From the NCBI RefSeq assembly GCF_036895565.1, contig NZ_CP145904.1, positions 3,344,715 through 3,408,714 on the forward strand: DNA of 64,000 bases, in the 5' to 3' direction. Under the pieces are notes generated by a model, which was not told the DNA's origin, did not search any database, and was given only the letters and a program-made list of their open reading frames with translations. The translations under genes were made by a program, and so were the position numbers. Numbering within the stretch: position 1 is the stretch's first letter; each line of letters starts with the position of its first letter. Shown one piece after another: positions 1 through 8,511 of the stretch. The DNA comes from Flavobacterium sp. KS-LB2. Its GTDB lineage: Bacteria; Bacteroidota; Bacteroidia; Flavobacteriales; Flavobacteriaceae.

Positions 1-22
1 GACAGTAAGAAAAATTTTCTAA
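1..22 (+). CDS. 3' end of an upstream gene, probably CoA-transferase subunit A (partial)
   Basis: The first 22 bases hold an open frame ending TVRKIF and then TAA at 20-22, two bases before the next start codon. Subunit A of 3-oxoacid CoA-transferase normally sits directly upstream of subunit B, and a basic tail of this kind fits it. Only six residues are visible, so the identity rests on context. Confidence 0.4.
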
Positions 23-24
23 CC

Positions 25-684
25 ATGGCTTTAGATAAAAATCAAATTGCAAAACGCATTGCAAAAGAATTAAAACACAACTACTACGTGAATCTTGGAA
101 TTGGAATTCCAACATTAGTAGCCAATTATATTCCTGAGGGAATTGACGTTGAATTTCAAAGTGAAAACGGCGTTCTTGGAATGGGGCCTTTCCCTTTTGA
201 AGGCGAAGAAGATGCGGACATCATCAATGCAGGAAAACAAACCATCACTACATTGCCTGGCGCATCCTTCTTTGACTCGGCATTGAGTTTTGGAATGATT
301 CGCTCCCAAAAAGTAGATCTAACTATTCTAGGTGCTATGGAAGTAGCCGAAAATGGAGATATTGCCAACTGGAAAATTCCAGGTAAAATGGTCAAAGGAA
401 TGGGTGGTGCAATGGATTTAGTGGCTTCTGCCGAGAATATTATTGTTGCCATGATGCACGTTAACAAAGCTGGAGAATCAAAAATCCTTAAAAAATGTAC
501 CTTACCATTAACAGGCGTAGGCTGCGTTAAAAAAGTTGTTACTGAATTAGCAGTTTTAGAAATAACACCCCAGGGTTTCAAACTATTGGAACGCGCACCA
601 GGTGTAACCGTAGAGCATATCATTGCTTCTACTGAAGCTAATTTAATCATTGAAGGTGAAATTCCTGAAATGGAAATGGAGTAA
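25..684 (+). CDS. scoB: 3-oxoacid CoA-transferase subunit B
   Basis: Beta subunit of the heterodimeric enzyme that moves CoA from succinyl-CoA to acetoacetate (ketone body and short-chain acid use, cytoplasm). The 219-residue length matches the family. The motif SENGVLGMGP near residue 46 carries the catalytic glutamate, and the glycine-rich stretch GKMVKGMGGAMDL is typical. The start lies two bases after the preceding stop, so the pair is translationally coupled. A bidirectional terminator follows. Specificity for succinyl-CoA rather than another acyl-CoA is inferred from the family, not proven by residues seen here. Confidence 0.92.
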   Translation: MALDKNQIAKRIAKELKHNYYVNLGIGIPTLVANYIPEGIDVEFQSENGVLGMGPFPFEGEEDADIINAGKQTITTLPGASFFDSALSFGMIRSQKVDLTILGAMEVAENGDIANWKIPGKMVKGMGGAMDLVASAENIIVAMMHVNKAGESKILKKCTLPLTGVGCVKKVVTELAVLEITPQGFKLLERAPGVTVEHIIASTEANLIIEGEIPEMEME

Positions 685-704
685 TAAGGAAGCTTAAAAA
701 ACAT

Positions 705-748
705 AAAAAAACCACAGTATCAAATATATTAAGACTGTGGTTTTTTTT
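705..748. terminator. Bidirectional rho-independent terminator
   Basis: The arm AAAAAACCACAGT and the arm ACTGTGGTTTTTTTT flank a 16-base loop. It lies between convergent genes and can serve both strands. Confidence 0.8.
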
Positions 749-798
749 ATGTTCTGTTTTTACTACTTTCCGGAAATCAACTTCTTTAGAAACTATTT

Positions 799-2238
799 CT
801 AAAAAAACCAGCTGGCTACAAAAATTGCCGTAATCACACAAATCACATCCACCAAAAGCATCGTTCCTAGAGCATAACGGGTATTTTTGATATTTACCGA
901 ACCAAAGTAAACAGCAATCACATAAAAAGTGCTTTCTGCGCTACATTGAAAAATGCTGCTCAACCGTCCTGTCATAGAATCAGCGCCAAAAGTATTCATT
1001 GAATCAATCAAAAATCCTCTTGATCCGGCAGAACTAAAGGGACGAAGTAATGCTACTGGCAAGGCATCTGTAATTTGCTTACTTACTCCCATATTAGAAA
1101 AAATGAAAGCAATCCAGTTGCTAATAATTTCAAATAAACCACTGTTTCTGAATAAAGAAATGGCAACTAACATTCCCAATACATAAGGAAAAATAGTCAC
1201 TCCTGTTTTTACACCATTATTAGCTCCTACTACAAAAGCCTCGAAAACTGTAGTTTTGGCCTCCGTAAATTTCTTCTCTTTGATAAAGGAAAATATCAAC
1301 GTAAAAGCAATTATCCCCACCAATATTAAAGCAGAAAGATTAGAGGTAAAATAGTTTTTCCCAATCAAATCCAAATGATTTACATACATCAATAAACCAA
1401 TTATTGCGGCAATTAATGCCATCAAAGCCACAACTAAAGAAGCACTCTTAAAATTAATTTTTTGCTTGATTCCAACAATTAAAAAAGCGGCAATTGTACC
1501 AATAAAAGAGGTGATAATGCAAGGTAACATCACATCTGCAGGGTTTGCGGCACCGGCAGCAGCACGATAGCCAATAATAGAAGTGGCTATTAAGGTTAAA
1601 CCAGAAGCATGCAAACACATGAACATAATTTGAGCATCGCTTGCCTTATCTTTTTCAGGATTTATTTCTTGTAAACTCTCCATCGCTTTTAGACCAAAAG
1701 GCGTAGCTGCTGAATCTAACCCTAGGAAATTAGCAGCGAAATTTAATGTCATATATGAAATAGAAGGGTGATCTTTTGGAATACTAGGAAACACCTTTAC
1801 AAATACTGGGCTCAATACTTTAGCCAATTTCCCAGAGGCTCCAGAAATGATTAAAAGCTCCATCAGTCCACAGAAAAAAGCCAAATATGCCATTAACGGA
1901 AGGATCAAATCCAATAAAGTGCTTTTGCACGTTGGCAATAATCCATCTGATTTTTGAACGCCACTATAAATTTTTACTGTTTTATTTTTAAAAACATAAG
2001 TTGTATCTGCATTTAGCGTATCACGATTGATAATCATGGTTTGATCTGGCGCTTTTTTGATACTATCTTTGATAAAAGCAGGAATTTGTTCGATGTATTT
2101 TTCAGAAACCAGAATTGGGTCGTCTTTCTTCCCATTCAAAACGTGATCTATAGTATAACTGTCTCCAGCAAACAAACTAAACACTACAAATACTATTGCT
2201 GAAATAAAAATGACCAACCAAAATCTACTCAATACCAT
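799..2238 (-). CDS. Fused SpmA/SpmB-like nucleoside-recognition (Gate) domain membrane protein
   Basis: A polytopic inner-membrane protein of 479 residues. An N-terminal hydrophobic segment (about 6-24) is followed by a periplasmic stretch of about 85 residues, then two sets of helices resembling SpmA and SpmB joined in one chain. Glycine-rich motifs such as GVKTGVTIFPYVLGMLVA and RPFSSAGSRGFLIDSM are typical of the Gate domain. In Bacteroidota the fused form is common although these bacteria do not sporulate, so the old name spore maturation protein misleads. The transported substrate is not established; nucleoside or ion movement is only suggested by the domain name. Confidence 0.8.
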   Translation of the reverse strand: MVLSRFWLVIFISAIVFVVFSLFAGDSYTIDHVLNGKKDDPILVSEKYIEQIPAFIKDSIKKAPDQTMIINRDTLNADTTYVFKNKTVKIYSGVQKSDGLLPTCKSTLLDLILPLMAYLAFFCGLMELLIISGASGKLAKVLSPVFVKVFPSIPKDHPSISYMTLNFAANFLGLDSAATPFGLKAMESLQEINPEKDKASDAQIMFMCLHASGLTLIATSIIGYRAAAGAANPADVMLPCIITSFIGTIAAFLIVGIKQKINFKSASLVVALMALIAAIIGLLMYVNHLDLIGKNYFTSNLSALILVGIIAFTLIFSFIKEKKFTEAKTTVFEAFVVGANNGVKTGVTIFPYVLGMLVAISLFRNSGLFEIISNWIAFIFSNMGVSKQITDALPVALLRPFSSAGSRGFLIDSMNTFGADSMTGRLSSIFQCSAESTFYVIAVYFGSVNIKNTRYALGTMLLVDVICVITAIFVASWFF

Positions 2239-2275
2239 AATTTATAATTTTTGTAAATGTAATTATTTATTAACA

Positions 2276-2308
2276 AACCCAATCAGGGTTTTGAATCCTG
2301 ATTGGGTT
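2276..2308 (-). terminator. Stem-loop, probable terminator of the exonuclease gene
   Basis: Twelve-base perfect arms AACCCAATCAGG and CCTGATTGGGTT lie just downstream of the minus-strand exonuclease stop codon. The following tract on the minus strand is only moderately T-rich, so termination strength is uncertain. Confidence 0.55.
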
Positions 2309-2315
2309 ATGATAG

Positions 2316-3029
2316 TTAAACGTGAATAATCTCCTCCTCTATCAACAAATCCTCTCGTCGTAATCTCAAGAAAATTTGCGCCACTGCGATTGTATCTTTC
2401 TCACAATAAGTCACAATGCGATCAATGTCTTTATCTACATAAAAAACATGTCCTACTTGGCTACCGTCGATATCGCCTTTTGGAGAAGGGATTCCAAGGA
2501 CTTTACACATCAATTTCAACGAAGTAAAATGTTTGTAATCGCCAAATTTCCATAATTCCAAGGTATCTAAATGTGGAATTTCCCAAGGTTTTTTTCCAAA
2601 CAAATTCAGTTTGTTCGGAATGGCAATTTGGTTGATAATCATCCGTCGGGCAAGAAAGGGAATATCAAATTCTTTGGCATTGTGCCCACACAAAACATGT
2701 TGTGGCTGGTTGAAATGATTGTTTAATAAGTTATTGAAATCAAGTAATATTTTCTTTTCTTCTCCAAAGAAAGAAGTTACTCTAAAATTCCGAATATCGC
2801 CTTTGATGGTAAAATAACCCACTGAAATACATACAATTTTACCAAACTCAGCCCAAATTCCCGCACGATCATAAAAATCTTCGGGTGTGTATTCATCTTT
2901 ACGCTGGTATTGCGTTTTGTGTTCCCACAGCTCTTTCATTTCAGAATCTAACGCATTGAAATCTTCGGCTTCTGGAACGGTTTCTATATCAAGAAACAGA
3001 ATGTTATTGAGATTTATTTTTTCTATCAT
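2316..3029 (-). CDS. DEDD-family 3'-5' exonuclease (PolB exonuclease-like)
   Basis: A stand-alone 3'-5' exonuclease with the ribonuclease H fold, 237 residues. The three exonuclease motifs are readable: LFLDIETVP near the N-terminus (first Asp and Glu), CGHNAKEFDIPFLARRM in the middle, and TYCEKDTIAVAQIFLRLR at the C-terminus (the YxxxD form, so DEDDy type). There is no polymerase domain, so this is the free-standing exonuclease family related to the proofreading domain of family B polymerases. A role in trimming DNA or RNA 3' ends is known for the fold; the substrate here is unknown. Confidence 0.85.
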   Translation of the reverse strand: MIEKINLNNILFLDIETVPEAEDFNALDSEMKELWEHKTQYQRKDEYTPEDFYDRAGIWAEFGKIVCISVGYFTIKGDIRNFRVTSFFGEEKKILLDFNNLLNNHFNQPQHVLCGHNAKEFDIPFLARRMIINQIAIPNKLNLFGKKPWEIPHLDTLELWKFGDYKHFTSLKLMCKVLGIPSPKGDIDGSQVGHVFYVDKDIDRIVTYCEKDTIAVAQIFLRLRREDLLIEEEIIHV

Positions 3030-3110
3030 TTCTATGGCACGCAGATGACGCGGATTTTACGGATTTACACGGATTTCTCTGACGAATATAAGATATTTAT
3101 TCATAAACAA

Positions 3111-3581
3111 CTAAAACAAACTTTGTTGCGTAGTAGGATTTTCATGTTCGAGCAACCATTTTTTGCGCCATAATCCTCCTGCATATCCTGTCAATGAACC
3201 ATCTGTTCCAATGACTCTGTGACAGGGAACTACAATCCACAACGGATTTTTCCCATTAGCAGAGGCTACTGCGCGAATCGCTTTAACGTCGCCTAAAATT
3301 TTGGACTGTTCGAGATATGTTCTGGTTTTTCCGTATGGAATGGCTATTAATGCTTTCCAAACTTTTTGTTGAAATTCAGTTCCTTTTGGATTAAGTTTAA
3401 AATCAAAATCGGTTCGTTTTCCTTCAAAATACTCATGGAGTTGTAAGACCGCTTCTTGCAAAACAGCTGGGATTGTGTTAGAAATCTTGCCTTCATCAGT
3501 AACTGAAATTACCGAAATTCCGTTTTCATCACCAATGATTCTGGCAATTCCTAAAGGTGTTTTAATGTAAGCTGTTTCCAT
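3111..3581 (-). CDS. ogt: Methylated-DNA--protein-cysteine S-methyltransferase
   Basis: A suicide repair protein that removes alkyl groups from O6-alkylguanine onto its own cysteine. The active-site motif VVPCHRVIG is present, with Cys120 as acceptor. It is followed by LTGYAGGLWRKKWLLEHE, the usual end of the alkyltransferase core. At 156 residues it is the short Ogt type with no AdaA DNA-binding region. A -7 box TACTTTTG lies on the minus strand at 3640-3647, giving a leader of about 55 bases. Confidence 0.93.
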   Translation of the reverse strand: METAYIKTPLGIARIIGDENGISVISVTDEGKISNTIPAVLQEAVLQLHEYFEGKRTDFDFKLNPKGTEFQQKVWKALIAIPYGKTRTYLEQSKILGDVKAIRAVASANGKNPLWIVVPCHRVIGTDGSLTGYAGGLWRKKWLLEHENPTTQQSLF

Positions 3582-3639
3582 TTTTTAAGGATAAAAATAA
3601 TTTCTCTTGTTCTCAAAGTAGAAAAGATTCAGAACGGAA

Positions 3640-3647
3640 CAAAAGTA
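3640..3647 (-). promoter_or_regulatory. -7 promoter box (TACTTTTG) for ogt
   Basis: An exact match to the Bacteroidota consensus TAnnTTTG on the minus strand, about 59 bases before the ogt start codon. No clear -33 element was assigned. Confidence 0.5.
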
Positions 3648-3662
3648 GAAGGTTTTGAGTAT

Positions 3663-3696
3663 AAAAAAACCACGCGTTGTAACGAATGGTTTTTTT
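3663..3696. terminator. Terminator hairpin downstream of the cytochrome c gene
   Basis: Arms AAAAAAACCA and TGGTTTTTTT flank a 14-base loop, with A- and T-tracts on either side, so the structure works on either strand. It lies downstream of the minus-strand cytochrome c gene. Confidence 0.65.
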
Positions 3697-3700
3697 ATTT

Positions 3701-3777
3701 TAGCCCCGATAGCAGCGGTATCCTTTTATGTCCGCCGCAGCGGACATAAAAGATATAGCGGATAGCGGGATTAGCTC
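3701..3777. repeat. Dispersed hairpin repeat, copy 1
   Basis: Begins TAGCCCCGATAGCAGCGG and ends AGCGGATAGCGGGATTAGCTC. The ends pair imperfectly (CCCG with CGGG, then TA with TA, then GTATC with GATAT), enclosing a perfect 12-base stem, TTTTATGTCCGC with GCGGACATAAAA, and a four-base loop CGCA. A second copy with the same ends lies at 44850-44993. It contains no open frame. Intergenic, between cytochrome c and ogt. Confidence 0.75.
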
Positions 3778-3793
3778 ATGAAAAATATCAGGA

Positions 3794-4180
3794 TCATTTC
3801 AGATGCGAGTATACATAGGCTTCTAAGGCTTTCAATTCGTCATCAGACATGGCTTTTGTAACAGCGAAGTTTGTTTTCATGACTTCGTACTGGCTTGGGT
3901 CAACAATAGGCTCTCCTTCACCTTTTAAAAACGTTACAATGCTTGCGTTTTTATCTTTGTAAATCTTAGCAATATCCTGCAGGCTTGGTCCTATCACTTT
4001 CTTGTCTACTTGATGGCATGCCACGCAATTTCCCTTTCCTTTGAAAATTTCCTCCCCTAATTCAGCTGGAGTTTGGGCAATTTCTTCGGTAGTAGTTGGG
4101 TATAAGGGTTCTTTTTTGACTTCTTCTTTTTTACAAGAAGCAAAGGCTAAAACGGCAAATAAAAACAGCGTCTTTCTCAT
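3794..4180 (-). CDS. Lipoprotein cytochrome c, single heme
   Basis: A class I c-type cytochrome of 128 residues. The signal peptide ends in the lipobox FASC with the acylated cysteine at position 16, so the mature protein is membrane-tethered in the periplasm. The heme attachment motif CVACH spans residues 52-56, and Met101 in EVMKTNF is the likely sixth ligand. It lies at the distal end of the heme biosynthesis run, separated from the DinB-like gene by about 40 bases. Probable electron carrier to a terminal oxidase or peroxidase; the partner cannot be told from here. Confidence 0.88.
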   Translation of the reverse strand: MRKTLFLFAVLAFASCKKEEVKKEPLYPTTTEEIAQTPAELGEEIFKGKGNCVACHQVDKKVIGPSLQDIAKIYKDKNASIVTFLKGEGEPIVDPSQYEVMKTNFAVTKAMSDDELKALEAYVYSHLK

Positions 4181-4219
4181 GTTAATTTCTTTTATGATTC
4201 TTTTCTAAAGTAGTAAAAA

Positions 4220-4729
4220 TTACCAACCAACATATTTGGGTGGTTGAATTTGATTCAGATTCAAATATACTAAAATTTGCGCTCGGTGATGCGTAACATG
4301 ATCTTGCATCAAATTGAGTATTTGCAATTTTGATTTTGGACCAGCAAAAAAAGCTACTTTTTGGGATAATTCAGCATCATTGGTTTTTTGTACAAATGCC
4401 TTTGCTTTATCAAAAGAGTTTTTTATTTCTTGGATGATTTGCGCTTTAGAGAGTCCTTTTACGGCTTCTTTTTTCACATATTTCTCTTCCGAAAAATGCG
4501 TTGTACTCAACCAATCCATATTCTCTTGTATGTGAAATAATTGTTCTCTAAATGACATTTCCCGCTCGGCAGGTTTGTAATCATATTTATCTTCCGGCAT
4601 GGCTTGTGCAACGGCTACTAAATAATCTTTGGAATTATCCCATTTCTCGATGAAAGTAGCAATTACTTCAACTTGTGCAAAAATGCTATTGGAAAGCAAT
4701 AAAACCACTATTATTAAACATTTTTTCAT
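4220..4729 (-). CDS. DinB-like protein with signal peptide
   Basis: A 169-residue exported protein of the DinB/YfiT metal-binding four-helix family. The chosen start gives MKKCLIIVVLLLSNSIFAQ, a good signal peptide; a longer frame to 4807 exists but would run into hemB. The pattern FREQLFHIQENMDW, then HFSEEKY, then QDHVTHHRAQILVYLNL supplies the three histidines that bind a divalent metal in this fold. The start codon lies only three bases from the hemB stop, so it is translated as part of the heme operon. The substrate is unknown. An export signal is unusual for the mostly cytosolic DinB fold. Confidence 0.8.
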   Translation of the reverse strand: MKKCLIIVVLLLSNSIFAQVEVIATFIEKWDNSKDYLVAVAQAMPEDKYDYKPAEREMSFREQLFHIQENMDWLSTTHFSEEKYVKKEAVKGLSKAQIIQEIKNSFDKAKAFVQKTNDAELSQKVAFFAGPKSKLQILNLMQDHVTHHRAQILVYLNLNQIQPPKYVGW

Positions 4730-4731
4730 TT

Positions 4732-5727
4732 CTATTTGTTTAAAAGTATTGCAGCTTCCTTGGCAAAATAAGTCGAAATTAAACTGGCTCCAGCGCGCTT
4801 GATACACATAAGTTGTTCCATCATGGTTTGATCGTGATCAAGCCAACCTCTTTCGGCAGCCGCTTTGATCATGGCATATTCCCCTGAAACATGGTATACT
4901 GTCACCGGTACATTTACAGCATTCTTAACTTCACGAACGATATCAAGATACGCAATTCCTGGTTTTACCATAACCATATCAGCACCTTCTTCTACGTCCC
5001 ACAACGCTTCTTTTATGGCTTCAAGACGGTTTGCAAAATCCATTTGATAGGTTTTTTTGTCTTTTGGCACTACAACATCCGCTTCTTTTGGAGCACTGTC
5101 AAGAGCATCTCGAAACGGTCCGTAAAATGCAGAAGCATATTTAGCCGAATAACTCATGATCCCTACATTGTGAAAACCCGCAGCGTCTAATCCTTGGCGT
5201 AAACGCAACACGCGACCATCCATCATATCGCTTGGCGCTACAAAATCGGCACCCGATTGCGCATGAGAAACTGCCATTTTCACCAAAGCTGCGTTCGTCG
5301 AATCATTTTCTACATCACCGTTTGCAATGATTCCGTCATGTCCGTAAATGGAATAGGGATCCAAAGCTACATCAGGCATTACAATCATTTCCGGACAAGC
5401 GGCTTTGATGGCACGAATGGCATTTTGCATCAATCCGTTTGGATTCCAAGCTTCATTTCCTTCGTTATCTTTTAAATTTTCACTGACTTTTACATAAATA
5501 TTCACCGCACGAATTCCCAATGCAAATATTTCTTTGACTTCTTTGACCGTTAAATCTATCGAACGACGAAATATTCCTGGCATGGAGGAAATTTCTACTT
5601 GTACATTTTCGCCTTCAGCAATAAACATAGGAAACATGAAATCACTAGGACTCAAACTGGTTTCACGAACTAAACTTCTAATGGATTCGTTTGTTCTTAA
5701 TCTTCTGCCTCTGTGTAATGGGAACAT
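4732..5727 (-). CDS. hemB: Delta-aminolevulinic acid dehydratase (porphobilinogen synthase)
   Basis: Condenses two 5-aminolevulinate molecules to porphobilinogen. At 331 residues it matches the family. The two Schiff-base lysines are seen: Lys196 in MSYSAKYASAFYGPFRDA and Lys255 in MVMVKPGIAYLDIV. The metal loop reads DVALDPYSIYGHDG and lacks the cysteine triad of zinc enzymes, so this is probably the magnesium-dependent type. Last of the hem genes on the minus strand, downstream of hemF after a gap of 80 bases. Confidence 0.96.
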   Translation of the reverse strand: MFPLHRGRRLRTNESIRSLVRETSLSPSDFMFPMFIAEGENVQVEISSMPGIFRRSIDLTVKEVKEIFALGIRAVNIYVKVSENLKDNEGNEAWNPNGLMQNAIRAIKAACPEMIVMPDVALDPYSIYGHDGIIANGDVENDSTNAALVKMAVSHAQSGADFVAPSDMMDGRVLRLRQGLDAAGFHNVGIMSYSAKYASAFYGPFRDALDSAPKEADVVVPKDKKTYQMDFANRLEAIKEALWDVEEGADMVMVKPGIAYLDIVREVKNAVNVPVTVYHVSGEYAMIKAAAERGWLDHDQTMMEQLMCIKRAGASLISTYFAKEAAILLNK

Positions 5728-5807
5728 ATATTTTCGTTTAAAGTTTCAGGTTTAAAAGTTTAAAGTTAAACCCATTTAAAATTTAAAATTCAGAATTTAA
5801 AATAAAC

Positions 5808-6710
5808 CTAAAGCCAATCTCTTGGATTCTCTAATACGTTTACTAATTTTTCTTCTTCGCTTCCTGCTTCAGCGTGATGATCGTAAACCCACTGCACGTG
5901 CGGTGGCAAACTCATCAAAATACTTTCGATTCTTCCGTTGGTTTTTAGACCAAATAAAGTGCCTTTGTCATGCACCAAATTGAATTCGACATAACGACCG
6001 CGACGGATTTCCTGCCACGTTCTTTGTTCTGGAGTATACGGTAAATCTTTTCTTTTTTCTACAATGGGAACATACGCTTGCAGGAAACTATTACCAACTT
6101 CGGTTACAAAGTTGTACCAATCTTGCATTGACATTGTCTCTGTAGCTTTGCAATAATCGAAAAATAATCCTCCAATTCCGCGCGCTTCATTTCGGTGCGC
6201 GTTCCAGAAATAGGCATCGCATTGTTTCTTATATTTTGGATAAAACTCCGGATTATGTTTGTCGCAGACCGTTTTACACGTTTGATGAAAATGAATCGAA
6301 TCTTCTTCAAACAGATAATACGGTGTTAAATCTTGTCCGCCACCAAACCATTGTTGGATCACGTTTCCATTATCATCGTACATTTCGAAATAACGCCAGT
6401 TCGCGTGAACGGTTGGCACCATTGGATTTTTTGGGTGCAAAACCAAACTCAATCCGCAGGCAAAAAAATCAGCTTCACCAACGTTGAACATTTTTTGCAT
6501 GGCTTCCGGTAATTTTCCGTGAACTGCCGAAATATTAACTCCGCCTTTTTCGAAAACAGTTCCGTTTTCAATTACGCGGGTTCTTCCGCCGCCGCCTTCC
6601 GGACGTTCCCAAAGGTCTTCACGGAATTTGGCTTGATCTTCAACTGCTTCTAATCCAGCTACGATTTGGTCTTGAAGGTTTTGTATGTATGCGTAAAACT
6701 TATTTTTCAT
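5808..6710 (-). CDS. hemF: Oxygen-dependent coproporphyrinogen III oxidase
   Basis: Oxidative decarboxylation of coproporphyrinogen III to protoporphyrinogen IX using O2. The 300-residue length is normal. Family motifs include LWERPEGGGGRTRVI near the N-terminus, WFGGGQDLTPYYLFEED, and the signature EIRRGRYVEFNLVHDKGTLFGL. The oxygen-dependent enzyme points to an aerobic lifestyle; no oxygen-independent hemN is seen in this window. It lies between hemE (69 bases upstream) and hemB. Confidence 0.96.
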   Translation of the reverse strand: MKNKFYAYIQNLQDQIVAGLEAVEDQAKFREDLWERPEGGGGRTRVIENGTVFEKGGVNISAVHGKLPEAMQKMFNVGEADFFACGLSLVLHPKNPMVPTVHANWRYFEMYDDNGNVIQQWFGGGQDLTPYYLFEEDSIHFHQTCKTVCDKHNPEFYPKYKKQCDAYFWNAHRNEARGIGGLFFDYCKATETMSMQDWYNFVTEVGNSFLQAYVPIVEKRKDLPYTPEQRTWQEIRRGRYVEFNLVHDKGTLFGLKTNGRIESILMSLPPHVQWVYDHHAEAGSEEEKLVNVLENPRDWL

Positions 6711-6779
6711 TATAAATTAGTTTTCAGTAGAGTTTTCATAATTCCAAAAATGGAAAATAACAACTGCAACTGTGACTTA

Positions 6780-7805
6780 TTATTGATTGTATTCCTTCAC
6801 CGCATCAATAAACGCTTTTGCGTGATCCACAGGAATATTTGGTAAAATTCCGTGACCTAAATTCACGATGTATTTGTCTTTTCCAAATTCGTCAATCATT
6901 TCGTGTACCATTTTCTTGATAACTGGAATTGGAGATAACAATCTAGATGGATCAAAATTTCCTTGTAATGTGATGTTTCCACCGGACAAGTATCGTGCAT
7001 TTCTTGGAGAACAAGTCCAATCTACACCAAGTGCTGAAGCTCTACTTTTTCCCATTTCATTTAATGCAAACCAACATCCTTTTCCGAAAACTATAACTGG
7101 TGTATGATCGGCCAAAGCCTCGATGATTTGGTTGATGTATTTCCAAGAGAATTCTTGGTAATCCACTGGAGACAACATTCCGCCCCAAGAGTCAAAAATT
7201 TGAACGGCATTTACGCCCGCTTTTACTTTCTCTTTTAGGTATGCAATAGTAGTATCGGTAATTTTTTGTAATAAAACATGCGCTGCTTCTGGATGTTGGA
7301 AACAAAATCCTTTGGCCATATCAAAACTTTTAGACCCTTTTCCTTCCACTGCATAACACATAATTGTCCAAGGTGAACCTGCGAAACCAATTAATGGTAC
7401 CTCATCGTTCAGCATTTCTTTGGTCAATTTAATCGCGTCAAAAACGTAACCTAAAGTTTCATTAACATCTGGAACGATTACTTTCTCCACATCCTGAATC
7501 GTACGAATTGGATTTGGTAAATACGGACCAAAATTAGGTTTCATCTCCACATCAATTCCCATAGCTTGTGGAATTACTAATATATCCGAAAACAAAATCG
7601 CAGCATCCGGCGCAATTCTACGTATTGGTTGTACGGTAATTTCAGCCGCTAATTCTGGCGTTTGACAACGAGTGAAAAAATCATATTTATCGCGTAATGC
7701 AATGAATTCCGGCAAATATCTTCCCGCTTGACGCATCATCCAAACTGGTGGACGTTGTACCGTTTCTCCTTTTAGTGCTCTTAAAAATAGGTCGTTCTTA
7801 ATCAT
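6780..7805 (-). CDS. hemE: Uroporphyrinogen decarboxylase
   Basis: Removes four acetate carboxyls from uroporphyrinogen III. The N-terminal signature [16 protein letters not shown] is complete, as are [15 protein letters not shown] and the C-terminal [18 protein letters not shown]. The start [14 protein letters not shown] at 7805 gives 341 residues, the family norm; a frame up to 7856 would add 17 residues and overlap hemD, and is less likely. The gap to hemD is 22 bases. Confidence 0.96.
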   Translation of the reverse strand: MIKNDLFLRALKGETVQRPPVWMMRQAGRYLPEFIALRDKYDFFTRCQTPELAAEITVQPIRRIAPDAAILFSDILVIPQAMGIDVEMKPNFGPYLPNPIRTIQDVEKVIVPDVNETLGYVFDAIKLTKEMLNDEVPLIGFAGSPWTIMCYAVEGKGSKSFDMAKGFCFQHPEAAHVLLQKITDTTIAYLKEKVKAGVNAVQIFDSWGGMLSPVDYQEFSWKYINQIIEALADHTPVIVFGKGCWFALNEMGKSRASALGVDWTCSPRNARYLSGGNITLQGNFDPSRLLSPIPVIKKMVHEMIDEFGKDKYIVNLGHGILPNIPVDHAKAFIDAVKEYNQ

Positions 7806-7827
7806 GTATTTAGATTTTAGCAGATTG

Positions 7828-8511
7828 CTAGATGCTTTCCGTTTTATAATATTCAATCACTTCCTCAATCACCTCTTCAATAGTTGGTGTTTTGGCAATT
7901 ACAATGTTTTTAATTTTTTTTGTTTCTAATGCCGATGCTGTAGTAGTGCCGATGCAAAAACAAACTTCATTCTTGATTTTATTATTTGTCAGATAACTTT
8001 CAACGCCAGATGGGCTAAAAAACAGAATTCCGTCAAATTTTTCTTGGTCGGATATTTTGAAAGGCGCCAACTTGGTTTGATACACTTCGATTTCGTTAAA
8101 AGTTATTCCGGCGCTTTTTAATGCTTCTGGCAACGTTTCTTTGCGCAAATTTCCGCTCAAAAAAGTGTAGCTTTCCTTATTATAAATCAGGGTAATGATT
8201 TCGGCTAATTCAGATGCATAATCCAAATAAACATCTACTGTAAAGCCATGAGACTCCAATAATTCCTTGGTTTTTATACCAACACAAAAAACAGGTTTCG
8301 TTTTTAAAACTTCCCAACCGTTTTGTTCAATCAAACTTAAAACCGCATTTTGACTGCTAAAAATTAAGTTGTTGTTGATTGTTTTCAGTTCAAAAAGGTT
8401 GTTTTTAATTTCGATAAAATCTTGTTCTAAAAGATCAAAATTAGCATCCAGAAATACTTGTCTTTGTTCTGCCGACAATGTTTTGGTGGATAAAATACTT
8501 GTTTGACTCAT
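7828..8511 (-). CDS. hemD: Uroporphyrinogen-III synthase
   Basis: Closes hydroxymethylbilane with ring D inversion. Sequence conservation in HemD is always weak. Here the assignment rests on the 227-residue length, the motifs [10 protein letters not shown] and [23 protein letters not shown] near the C-terminus, and its position between hemC and hemE. Its start codon shares one base with the hemC stop codon (8511), so translation is coupled. Confidence 0.9.
   Translation of the reverse strand: MSQTSILSTKTLSAEQRQVFLDANFDLLEQDFIEIKNNLFELKTINNNLIFSSQNAVLSLIEQNGWEVLKTKPVFCVGIKTKELLESHGFTVDVYLDYASELAEIITLIYNKESYTFLSGNLRKETLPEALKSAGITFNEIEVYQTKLAPFKISDQEKFDGILFFSPSGVESYLTNNKIKNEVCFCIGTTTASALETKKIKNIVIAKTPTIEEVIEEVIEYYKTESI

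Noticed and set aside
4730..4807. Longer start of the DinB-like gene at 4807
   Set aside because: It would overlap the end of hemB and hide the signal peptide that begins at 4729.
7806..7856. Longer start of hemE at 7856
   Set aside because: It overlaps hemD and adds residues not seen in the family; ATG 7805 gives the usual length.
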